DNA from: Toxoplasma gondii ME49
Taxonomy: Eukaryota; Apicomplexa; Conoidasida; Eucoccidiorida; Sarcocystidae
NCBI RefSeq assembly: GCF_000006565.2
Contig: NC_031477.1
Span: 2,450,043-2,514,042, forward strand
DNA: 64,000 nucleotides
Direction: 5' to 3'
The position numbers were made by a program, and so were the translations under genes. Below, one piece after another: positions 44,063-55,093 of the stretch. Position 1 is the first letter of the stretch; each line of letters opens with the position of its first letter. Under the pieces are notes generated by a model. That model searched no databases. It saw only the letters and a list, made by a program, of their open reading frames with translations, and was not told the origin of the DNA.

Positions 44063-45444
44063 CTGGGGTATCTGATGCATGTGCTGTACGCATCTCTGTT
44101 CCTTGCTGTACTTTTCGACCTTTATATGAAACGGAAAAGATACACATTTATGTGCATATATATGATGGTGTGGTATTTTTTAGTACCTCTGAATTTGTCT
44201 GACTGTCTTGTCATTTTCAGTATAGACCGTGACTGAAGATTCAGACCGTGCGATGCCCTCCTGATTCTCGACCGTGTTCGAGCGGTTCGTCCAAAGAATT
44301 CACTTTCTACGGTTTGCTTGCGGCCTCTCTCTGGAAAATATCTCAGAGTCATCTCTGTGTTGCTCGAGATGGATCTCTCCTTTTATTAGACACCCAGGAA
44401 AAACTCTCTTTCGACGCTTTTCCAGACTCCGGCCAGTGTCTGTACACCAGGTCAAACGTTGGAAATTCTACGCTATAAACCTGAATTCACACATCTTGTG
44501 TTGCATACTTTTGGTTTGAGAATCTGCGAAAAAAATGTCTCCTGCCTTTGTTTTCTGCGATTCTTTCGGCTGCGCGCTTGGTGTCTGACTTGGTTCTTTC
44601 CCTCTTCGACGAAGCCAGTTTCTCTTCTCCCCTGCGACCCACCTTGCCTGCCCGCTACATGAAAGGCGAACTGCACCGGCGACTGTCAGCGAGGGCCGGA
44701 CAGCGCGCGGCCTGCGAGAGTCTGCGAGAACCTTTCCTTCCTCAGCATACTATCACCAGCAACTCTCGCGAGTTCGTGATCTCCCGGAGCACTCACAGAA
44801 ATGCGATTCCGACAGGTCTGTAAAAATGTAAAAAACTGTTTGCTCGTGAGGCGTGCCGCGCCCTGAACAACCTCTTGAGCGACATACTGACAAGCTACAG
44901 GAAACCAGCGGAACGGAGGCGGCGACTCTACCGCGTTTTTGCCTCATTCGGCTAATAAACGGAGACAGGCGGTCGAAGAGGAAAGGCAAAGAGCCTTGGA
45001 GATCAAAACGCAGGGGCGAGAACTCGAAACACACCAGTGAGCCGCACGGGGATGGAAGCGAGTCCCAGCCTTGTGCCAGCATATCGTCACGGATGTCAAA
45101 AATTCAAGACGCGAGTATACAAAAGCCAGTATACAAAGGGAAGCCGAGGCTCCGCGTCTTGAGCAGACGAATGCGGTTTCACAGGGCGACAGAGCCGGTT
45201 CAGGGACGCCGATGTCTGGAGATCGGTGAACGAGAAAGAATTCACAGAACACACAGCTGTACACTCTTCAAGTGCAGACACAGCCGCTCGGCCATGCGCT
45301 GGTTGCGAACGGTCGACGCCGTCAACAGATTCGCGAGACGACGCTTCGAGTTCTTTGAGGAGGCGAAAGAAACGTCTGCGAAGCACAGCGTCAGCAGCGC
45401 AAATGCTCAGAGACAGAGAACCAGGACGAAGGAGATCTGACCTT
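43092..45444. other. intergenic region between two - genes
   Basis: This holds the promoter and 5' UTR of the glycosyltransferase gene and the 3' UTR of LETM1. A (TA)n tract lies at about 44014-44056. An open frame near 44548-44820 on + lacks an ATG and splice partners. I found no supported gene. Confidence 0.5.
44014..44056. repeat. (TA)n microsatellite
   Basis: Pure alternating TA flanked by tatgtatg, in the gap between the glycosyltransferase and LETM1 genes. Confidence 0.9.
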
Positions 45445-48400
45445 CTACTTCGCCGCCTCCTTCACCTGCGCTCCGTCCTCGACCGCTGGAGACTCCTGGT
45501 CCAGCGAGAGATCTTTTTCAGAGGCGAGACCGGCGCCGGAGGCCTTCGCCGCCGTGGGCGAGCAGAGCCGCGAGGTCGAAAGAGAGGAGGCCAACTGAGG
45601 GTGAACGAAGGAACGGATCTCGCCGGAGTCCTCCAAGTCCGAGGGGTCTTCAGGATAGAACAGCGGATCCTGATTATGCACAAACGGAGACAACGCAGCT
45701 GAGGGTCGGCCTTCGATTCTTCCGTGGACCGCGCTCTCAATTCTCGCTCTCCTTCCTGCCCTGTCCGTCGCATCCTTCGTTCCCTGTCGCGTGTGCTTCC
45801 ATCGTTTCTATCTGGGTCTTCCTCTCACTTGTTCCTTCTCTCTGGTTTCCGCGTTCTTTTCTTCTCAGCTTTGTCTGTTCGCATCTTACGCCTCTCGCGT
45901 TCCCCTCTCTCTCGCGTCTGCTCTCTCCTCGCCCGCACAGCCTTTCCAATAGTCTCCCTCTCTGCGTTGTCTCTGCGTTCTCTAGCTTTGGCCTACGGGC
46001 TACAGGCGCGCTGCGGCAGAAGGCGCAGTGATTCTAAAACATGCGATCCCGACTGTTGACGTTTAAAGATACGCAAAGCACTCCACGCCCCCCTTCAATT
46101 TCGGTACTCACTCCTTCGTCCATCTGGAGCGTCTTTGCGTCTCGCATCAGCGCATCAACCTGCTGGACTCCGCTCGCGAAGCTTTCGATGACTTCCTGAA
46201 TCTGCCGCTCTGCAGATAACGACCGCAAACGACCGACCGCACCTGCGACTGAACCGCCAGTTTACTCGCGAACATCGTTCTTCGCACGAGGTGCAGACTC
46301 CGAGCCTCAAAGCTCGCGGGGGGAGGATATCCTCCCCCCAAACGCGTTTCGACAAACCCAGGCATCCCACACGTCACATAACGCGTAGAGTTTTGGATGC
46401 TGTCGGACTGCATTTCTCGTGACTTCAAAGGAACTCTCCTCATCCCTCGACCAGCGCGTTCCGGCCATCCGCCTCCGGACTCCGCAGCCAGGCTCCAAGG
46501 CGCCCTGCCCCTTCTGCGCGCAAGCTCGACGAAAGACGACGACCTTGCCCTCGCGCCGCGAAACTCTCACACATCACTCAGATCCGAAAAACAAGGAACG
46601 GCATCAAACCACGTACGACGCATGAAACGAAATGAACATGTTTCGTCCTTCCAATACAGAAATATACATATATATATATATATATATACGCATTTATTCA
46701 CACGTATATACGCACACACATATATACATATATATATATATAGATAGATAGATATAGATATGGAAGGATATAGAAGTACGTGGAGAGACAACTAGGTAGA
46801 TGTATGAACGCGGAAATCGGTACGCAGGTAGCGGGAGAGGAAGAAGCCAGAACGCACGTCTTTGTCTCTGACAGGCTGTTCGACGCGGACGTATCGCCTA
46901 GCTTTTGAGTCACATCCGTGGACGTGGATATGGTCCAGAAATCGATGAAGACTGTTTCCGTTGATACGCGCCTTCACTCAGGTGTCTCACCGAAAGCTTG
47001 GACGGCTACAATGAAGTCGCTGCGAATTTTCGCGCCGTTGTCTCTGTCGGCTCCGCTCCGCAGCTCCTGGTGCATGCGTTCCGCTTCTTCATGCCCCTTC
47101 AGTTTCTCGTTCTCTGGCAGAGCCAGCAGCGAGGCGTCGCCAGGAGGCAGTCCGGGAGTCCTCGCCTCTGGAGAGAAAGCGACGCCTTCTCCTTCGACTG
47201 TCGCGCTCGCGGCCAGCTCTTGCTTCAGACGGTATGTGTGCGCCAGCTCGAGCAGCCGCGTCAACGCGCCGAAGGCCTCCTCTTGGTGTCTGAGAAAAAG
47301 AGGAAAACGAACAAAGCGAAAAATAGACGGAGACGACGCGGGTGGAGGAAAGGACAAGGAAAAGCGAAGAGGTGAGACGGAAAAGGAAAAGTCGGAAACG
47401 CAAGTCAGGGAGAAAAAGGCGAAGACCGGGAAGAAGTGCGAAACGGAAACGAAGGAGACAACAAAGAAGAGGAGGCGAAGACGGATGAAAAAAAGGGATG
47501 CAAGAAACGAATGTGAAGGAAGAAGAGAAAGACAAGGAATCGCAGAACGATAAGGAAATATAAAAAGCGGATGCGGAAAGTGAAAACACAACTGATATAG
47601 ACTGCGATCACGGCGACGTCTGAAGATATATATATATATATATATATCATCTCTGCATGCGCGAGGGAGAAGGTGGAAAAGCAACTAACGCATGTTGCAT
47701 GTCGGCGAGGCGCCGAAGCAGGCGCAGCTCCAACTCCATTCGACGAGACCGTCTCTGCAGCATTTCTCTGCCTCGCTGCACCGAAGAGAGCTCGCTGCAA
47801 AACAGTCACACATTTTCAAGAAGGAAAATGGAGAAAGAACTTGCACACATAGATGTTGAAAAGCGGTTTTCTGGTTGCGCCGAGAACAGTGACAGGATGA
47901 ATAGGGAAATGAAGATTTAAATATATGTATATATGTACATGTACATTCGCTCTGTATGTCTATCTGTGTTTGCGGCCCTGTAGGTGAACCGTCGCATTTG
48001 TGCTGTCACATTTCAAACTCTCCTTGAGCACCCAAAGGTATCTCTAAGTTCACTCGCGAATGCCAAGGGTGGGGCCGCATGCCATGGCGTCTGGAGCGAT
48101 GGACCTTTCGCGTCATGCGAGACAACGAACGCGAATCTCCACCGAGCCGAGGAGCTTCACATGCCTTCGCGCCCTGCCAGCCGACGCCTTACTCGACGAA
48201 TGCTTTCTCTGAAGCGCCTCCGTCGCATGGCGACGCTTCCCCCTCCTCGGCCGCAACTTCCTTCGTCTCCGACTCGACGGTGGCCTGAAAGAGGTCTCCT
48301 TTTTCTTCTCCCTCTGGTACCTCTCTTCTCTTCATAAGCGCCTCTTTCGTTGAGTCCGTCTGCGCCTTGCCGCCACCGCGTTCGCGTTCTCTCTCGCGGT

Positions 48401-50735
48401 TCTCAGCTGGCTTTGCAGCTTCTGGAACGCCCGCGTCGCCTGCTGGCGAGACGAGATGTTCGCGACTCTCTCCCGTTGCCAGCGAGCTTTCGAGAGACGA
48501 TTCTGCTTCGGCCGCTTCGCCGTTACCCATCCCTTCGCGCGACTCGTTCGCCGCCGCCCGCTGCCTCTGCGCCTCCAGGATCTGGACGGACTGACGAAGA
48601 GACTCCTCCTCTGCTCGCAGCAGCTGCACTTGTCTCTCCATGGCCTCGAGGGTCGCTAAACGCAAAAAAAAGACGCGTCTCGGGAGTCGACAGTCGGGGA
48701 TAACGTGACGGAAGAGACGAGCGGTCCACCGAATTACACACACGATCTACGTCGAACCGATCTGCTTGTGGGAGACCATGCGCCGGCGCATGCAGTCGAA
48801 AGTGACTTCCTTATCTCCGGAGAGTCCACCATGCGGCTCTCGGTCGTTGAAGACACTGATTCCACGCACTCGTTCTATCGCAAAAACGAAACGCCCATTC
48901 ACTCTTTCGTTCCGTTGTCGTTGCCCCTCGACGATACCCTGAAAGACCCTCTCGTCCTCGACACTCTCTCAGACTGTCGGCAACACAGTTCTATATATAT
49001 ATATATATACATATATATATGTATATTCATATCTATATATGTAGGTAGATATGTAGCTGGTGTATTTTGTGCATCTGTTGAAGCATCGAGGAGTGTGTAC
49101 ACATTCGAGTTGTATAGAGACCAAACAGGAATGCGTAGACGACGTCTGTAAAGGCCGGTGTATAGGTCTGTAGTTTGTTTTCAAGGTCTCTGCGCATGTG
49201 CGACGTAGAGGAAGAGCGGTGACACCCCACTCATTTCCTAGATGCTACGCGCGTCTGTGGCTCGTAAAGGAGCGGAACCTCCAAAGGAGCAGACATTTCG
49301 TCCTGCGAGTCGACGCTTTGTGGCTGAACGCGCAAGCGACATCCTGCCGCTGCTTCCTTTTCCTCCCGGGAAGCACCGCGAACATTTCGCGATTCCCAAG
49401 ACACAACAGAGCATCCCTTCGACATTCTGCGCGAAGGCACCACAAACTGCACTCTGCACCCAGCCTCCACTCACCCGACTGCCGCCTATACTGTTCGTCC
49501 TCTGCCTCGTCTTCCTCCCTCCGCTCCGTCGAGTCCGCCGCTGCGTCGGGTGTACGCACACCACCCTCGGTGGCGACCGCCTGCCCCCTGCTCTCCGCTG
49601 CGGCTTCCGCAGTTCCCCCCGCCAGCTCCTGCGCGTTTTCCGCCTTCGACGCGCCGCGCGCGCTCTCCGCCGCATGCGTCTCGGGTACGGCGGCGGCGAC
49701 CGCACTCGCCCCGGCGTCTTCGGAGACCGGCTGGGGCGTCGCTACTCCCGGAGGCGGCGCGGCGGCGAGGACGACAGGCGGTGGAATTGGTGAGTGAGTG
49801 AGACTTATGCAGCGGCACCAAAGAAGGAGCAGCGGCGGAATGTCTTTGTGCGACGAGATCGCCAACCACTGGCGCATCTGAGACGGCGCACCCGCAAGCG
49901 GTCAGAGCACCCACAGACAGACAGAACGCCGGCATGCAAACACAATAGAGAAAACGCGAGAGAGCGCGAGAGGGTCGGATGGACTTGGGGGCAGGGAGCT
50001 AGGGGGGAGAGAGAGAAGGAAAGAGGAAGACTGCGAGACACAAGTCTTGCACACCTGCCAGTGTCTGTGCTTGTCCACCACAGCGAAAGACTTTGCTACT
50101 GTTTGTGTTTGTGGCGCGGGCGGTGCCTCAAACGTCACTCACTTCTTGTCGCATGTCGTCGTCGGAGATGTTATGAAACATCATTGCGCGGTCCTTGCAT
50201 GCTTCCACGAGCTCGTCGTGAGAGAGCGTCTCGACGCCTTCCCACATGAACTCTCTGTCTTCGCGATGGATGTGATTCAAATGATATCTGAGGAAAACAC
50301 GGAGAAAACATGGAGAAAACAAGGAGAAAACATGGAGAAAACAAGGAGAAATCATGGAGAAAAGGTGGAGCGAAGTCTGTGGAGAACAGCCGCTCTCTGT
50401 GGCGAAACCTCCGAGACGGAAAGGAACTCGAAGACTCGCTGATGAAACTCTTCCACTTTATTTGGCTCGCTAAAAAGCGTCCGCAAACGCGTTTCAAGCG
50501 GTTCGCGTGATCCCCCCACCGAGGCACCTCGGCGCCTTGTGAGAGCCATAACTTTATCGATACTTTTGCCAACAACGTACTCGCATGTATCCACCTGAGT
50601 GTGTATGGACAGAGATGGAAGCGCGTCGGAATCGAACTCCGTAGGCGGCTCCATGACACGCTGCAACTTAAATATCCAAGCACAGAGAGAATCGTATATA
50701 GACACAAACAGAGAAGCAGAGACACACATACAACC

Positions 50736-50766
<31 letters not shown>

Positions 50767-50786
50767 CTATCGATCTATCTATCTAT

Positions 50787-50822
<36 letters not shown>

Positions 50823-52044
50823 ATATGGGCGTAAATGCCTGTTTGTGAAGTGGAAGCGGAAAGAGAAGGAGGGAACTCTGTTCCGACTGTGGACCGACGT
50901 GAGGATCTCTGGCATTCGAGGAAAAGCCGAGCGGTTTGCGAATTGCGAAAGTCGAAATTGGTTTCACGATGCAACACTTGCCTGAGTTGAAGAACGACGT
51001 GACTTCGCAGGCCGTAGGGCTGGATGCCGAGAAGTTTGCACATGACCTTGAGCGCAACATTTTCAGACAGTAAACGACACTGAAGAGGTTTTCCTTGTCA
51101 CGAGTCTCTGCAGTTCTCGGCACCCCCGCCTCAGCACCAACTCGACAGCTCAGAAACGACGCGTCCGTCACTTGAGTCCACGTATCTCTTTTTGATCCGC
51201 TTGCATATACGCATAATGACAGACAGACGGGAGACGACGACGGCCGCTGCCAAAAGCTCTGAGGCATCAATCCACACCCTCACGGATGTACACACACGGA
51301 TATATACTTTTATATATATATATATATATCGGTATGCGTATGCGTGGACACGGGCGTCGGAACGCCCAAAGCCGTCGAGCGATACGGGCGCAGTCAGGCA
51401 GGAAGCTCCAGATGCAGAGAGGACATGCGAATGCAGATCTTCAGAGAGAGAATGATACATAGACGATAGGACTCGCTGTCGTCAAACCCAGAGAGACACG
51501 AGTCCGTAGCTACAGAGGAAGAGTCTTGGATCGCTGTAGACGATCTAGAGACACAAATAGAGGCACAAACATCCGACGCGTACCTCACCGCAGACAGGGA
51601 TAGACCGCGAGATACAGAAAGATACAGAGTGAGAGAGAGACAACGATCATGCGTCCCTCGTCTCCACTCTGCGTGACATCACAAGTTGTTTGCTGTGGCA
51701 TCGTGGTTTTTCGAAGAAATCACCTGCAGAGTCTGGAGATCGAGCTTTTCGAGGACGAATTCTTCCTTAAAGAGTCGCGCGAAAGAAAGGATTTCTTTCA
51801 CGGAGAGGAAGGGATTTACATCCTGTCGGTCCTTCTGCAAAAGTTTTTCCTGAAACTCCTTCAGCGTCTTGGCCTTGTCTTTCAACGCGTCGTTCGACTC
51901 GTGCTCTGCCGAGAACAACAACAGAAAAAAATCGCCTGCCGTACGCTCGTCCCTCTCTGCAAGTTTTCGAGATCCCGACGGTTCGTGCGTTCGCCTTCCT
52001 CGCCGACACTCGAGCCTCACATCCCTCGAAACTGGCATATATAA

Positions 52045-52076
<32 letters not shown>

Positions 52077-55056
52077 GAAGGTGCATATATATTCACACAG
52101 AGAACAGGTGCTAGACCTCTGCAAACGACTACAAAAATAGACAGAAACCGCTCTAATTCTGCATGCAATGCTGCATGGACTTCACAAGCGCAGCATGATG
52201 TATATATATATATATATATATGAATGTTTATGTATTTATTCACATATTCCAAGTGCACACAGACGACGCGCGTGTCTCGCGCGTCGTCTGGCCATGAGAT
52301 GCCGAACTGCGCTTGGTATGCGAGTCCGCGGTCCAGCGAGTCGTCGTCCTCAGGTCTGGCAGCCAGCGGGTGAGACGCGCGGTTCTCGAGGACGCGCGAA
52401 GCATTGACAAGGCCTCACACTCAGGAAGGTGAGAAGCAGGAGGCCAAGACACAGCGAACAGTCGAACAGCGAGGAGAGAGAGGCCAGCCGAGAGAGAGGC
52501 CAGCCGAGAGAGCGGCGAACAAGCAGGGTAGACGTCGCGCGAGAGGCGCAACGAAGCGTAGAAGCCGAAGCAAAGCAAGAAGAGAAAAGACCAGACGTTT
52601 GCTCACCGATGATATGCTTCGTGTGTTCGCGGACGAGCTCCTGAAAGAAGGCTGCGAGTTCTTGTTTGGCCTTGAGTTTTCGACTCAAGTACGCGTTGTC
52701 GACTTGTCTGAGGACAGCGAAAAAACAAGAAGGATCGCAGGTTTCGAAACGTCGAACCCGCATTCGGGTTCTGAGGCGACGCACGCTGGCTGACCTCTGG
52801 CTTCAAAACGCGTTCGCGATTCGCGACTGTCACTTCGCTCTGAAGGCGTTCTGTTTGCTTCCGCCACAAATCACATGCAGAGCCGACGCGCGCTGCAACC
52901 GCGACGCTAAAAACGCCTTCTCGGCAGATCCAAAATGCGCCGACAACCACTCGCGTCTCTGCGGATCTGACCCTCGTCGCGGGCCGCAGACGCCGGGAGG
53001 GCGCTGTCTGTCTACGCGGACCGAGCGACGCAGTCGACGACTTCAGAGAGGGAGGCGCATGCACTCAGTCAGCCAAATGTGAACGGCACGCGTTGTCCGA
53101 AAGCGACGCAGAGCCAAAGAAAAAGGAGACGTCAACAAATGGACCTGCGCATGTGCATGTACATACAGAGAGACACAGGCACAGAGAGAAGGGGAGAGAC
53201 AAGGAAAGGTAGACAAAGACACAGACAGATACACAGAGGAAGAGAGAGACGGCGACAGAGAGAGAGAGAGCGAAAAAGACATGGAGATGCACCTAGGTAC
53301 ACAATTGGAAGGATGCTGATATGGAGAGGAGTCAAGCAAGACAGAGACAGCTCGAGACAGGCATAGATCCAGAGACCGCCAGACAAAGAACTGGAGGAGA
53401 GGGGATCCCAGAGAGACCGCGGTACCTTCCTTTACATGGAAGCGCCTGGATACGCAGGCACAGACAGAACGTAGCAAGTGTGTACTCCGGGAGACGAGGC
53501 TGACACACATTGACATCGACGGACGCGCATGCAGAACGAAGTCGTGGATCGAGTCGGCGACTGACAAGAAGACGCCCTGACACACAGATCGTCTTTCGAC
53601 GTCCAGAAAGCTCCTCACTTTTCGAAGAAAGTGCTCGGCAGCATGTTGGGGAAGAGACGAAGAACCACGGGGAGAAGAAGCTCGCCAAGAGGAATGATAA
53701 TCATCAGCGAGAAAGGAATCAATTTCAACGCGTCTGCGGTCGTCCTAACCTAAAGAAAATGCAGACCATTTACAACGCAAAACAGCTCCATCACAACTGA
53801 GTCGCCTCGAAAGTCGGCGCCACACCCTGCGGTCAACATATATATATATATATATAAATAAATAAATCAATATATATATATATGTAAACATAGAACTACG
53901 TATATGCATAACTATATACGTGCCTACATATGGAATTGTACATATGCGGGCCGGAGCATTAATGAATGCAAACGCGTGTATGTGGGTGTAGAGGACGACA
54001 TGAAAATATGGGCACAGAGGAGACACCCAGAGACGGACAGATAGATATGCATAGATTGACAGATAGATATAGATAGAAAGATAGACAGAGAGGTACGGAT
54101 AGATAATTTTGACTGATAGGTACACATAGAATGTATACATACAGCTCGGTAGGCTCAGACAGGTAGTTGCACCAAGATAGAGATACAGATACAGATATAG
54201 ACAGCTACAAATAGGCAGATGCAGATGTAGAGAGCATACCCGGGTGCAGATCGATGCACCTCGGTATACATAGAATTGTACAAGGAAATTGAGTGGACGA
54301 CGGTAAGGTCGGAGAAAGAGGAAAGTCCGGACATATGGAGGGCCTGGACTGGAGAACGAGGAAAAGACGCAGAGAGCAAAAGGGAGTCTCTCGACTCCAA
54401 TCACGACTTCGCCTCTCTCTCCTCAATTTCTGTGTTCGGAGACAAGCCGCGGCCAGAGCTCAGCAGACTTCCTTTCCCACCGCCCCCTGTCTTGTGGACA
54501 AGCTAGCTGCGCGCCAAACTGGAAACAAATGTGGATCGTCTTGCGCGGACAAGGGCGTCCGCAAGCCTGTCTTTCTCTCGAGCGCATGCACTCTCGACTT
54601 CGCTGCACAGACGGCCTGGAGTCTCTTCACTGCAGACCTACCAAGAGTTTGTGTTCGTTGTATCGAAGAGGATGGCCCAGAATCTTTTTCTTCAGAAGTT
54701 GGTAGGAGACTCGGACGTTCGCGTAAAAGAGGCTGAACCCGGTCACAGTCCACTTCCACGTGTGGACGGCGCCTGCGGAACAAAGAGCGCGCCGACACCA
54801 AAAATGCGCCTCGCAAGAAAACGCATGCAGGCGCGGCTGCAGGCGCGGCTGCATGCGCGGCTGCGCCACTCGCAGGCAGAGATGTACGTGGACGCAATCA
54901 CGCCCCTCGCTGAACCAGCGTTTCAACCGCTCCATGCATGTACGGATCCGTCGAGACACCAGCGCGATCGGCTTACAGACAGAAAACAAGCACACCCCGG
55001 TACGGTGTATGTACAATCGAACGAAAAAGGCCCTGCACCCACATACATACATATAC

Positions 55057-55093
<37 letters not shown>

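Larger units (their letters stand above)
50288..50981 (-). other. likely GC-AG intron of LETM1
   Basis: Read on the - strand, exon 50982..51046 ends in CTCAG and the intron begins GCAAGT, the classic GC-type donor. The acceptor is CCTCAG at 50288-50290. Joining at these points gives LQLR then [10 protein letters not shown], which aligns without gap or insertion to the LETM1 family. The nearest GT (after CAA, eight bases on) would add a residue and break codon phase with the next exon. Confidence 0.75.

Noticed and set aside
44548..44823. 91-codon + frame between the glycosyltransferase and LETM1 genes
   Set aside because: Begins at a non-ATG codon, lacks splice signals and matches nothing I know.
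50615..50660. GTTCGATTC with flanking imperfect inverted repeat, possible tRNA
   Set aside because: Pairing next to the loop breaks the G53-C61 rule and no other arms are present. It lies inside a LETM1 intron.
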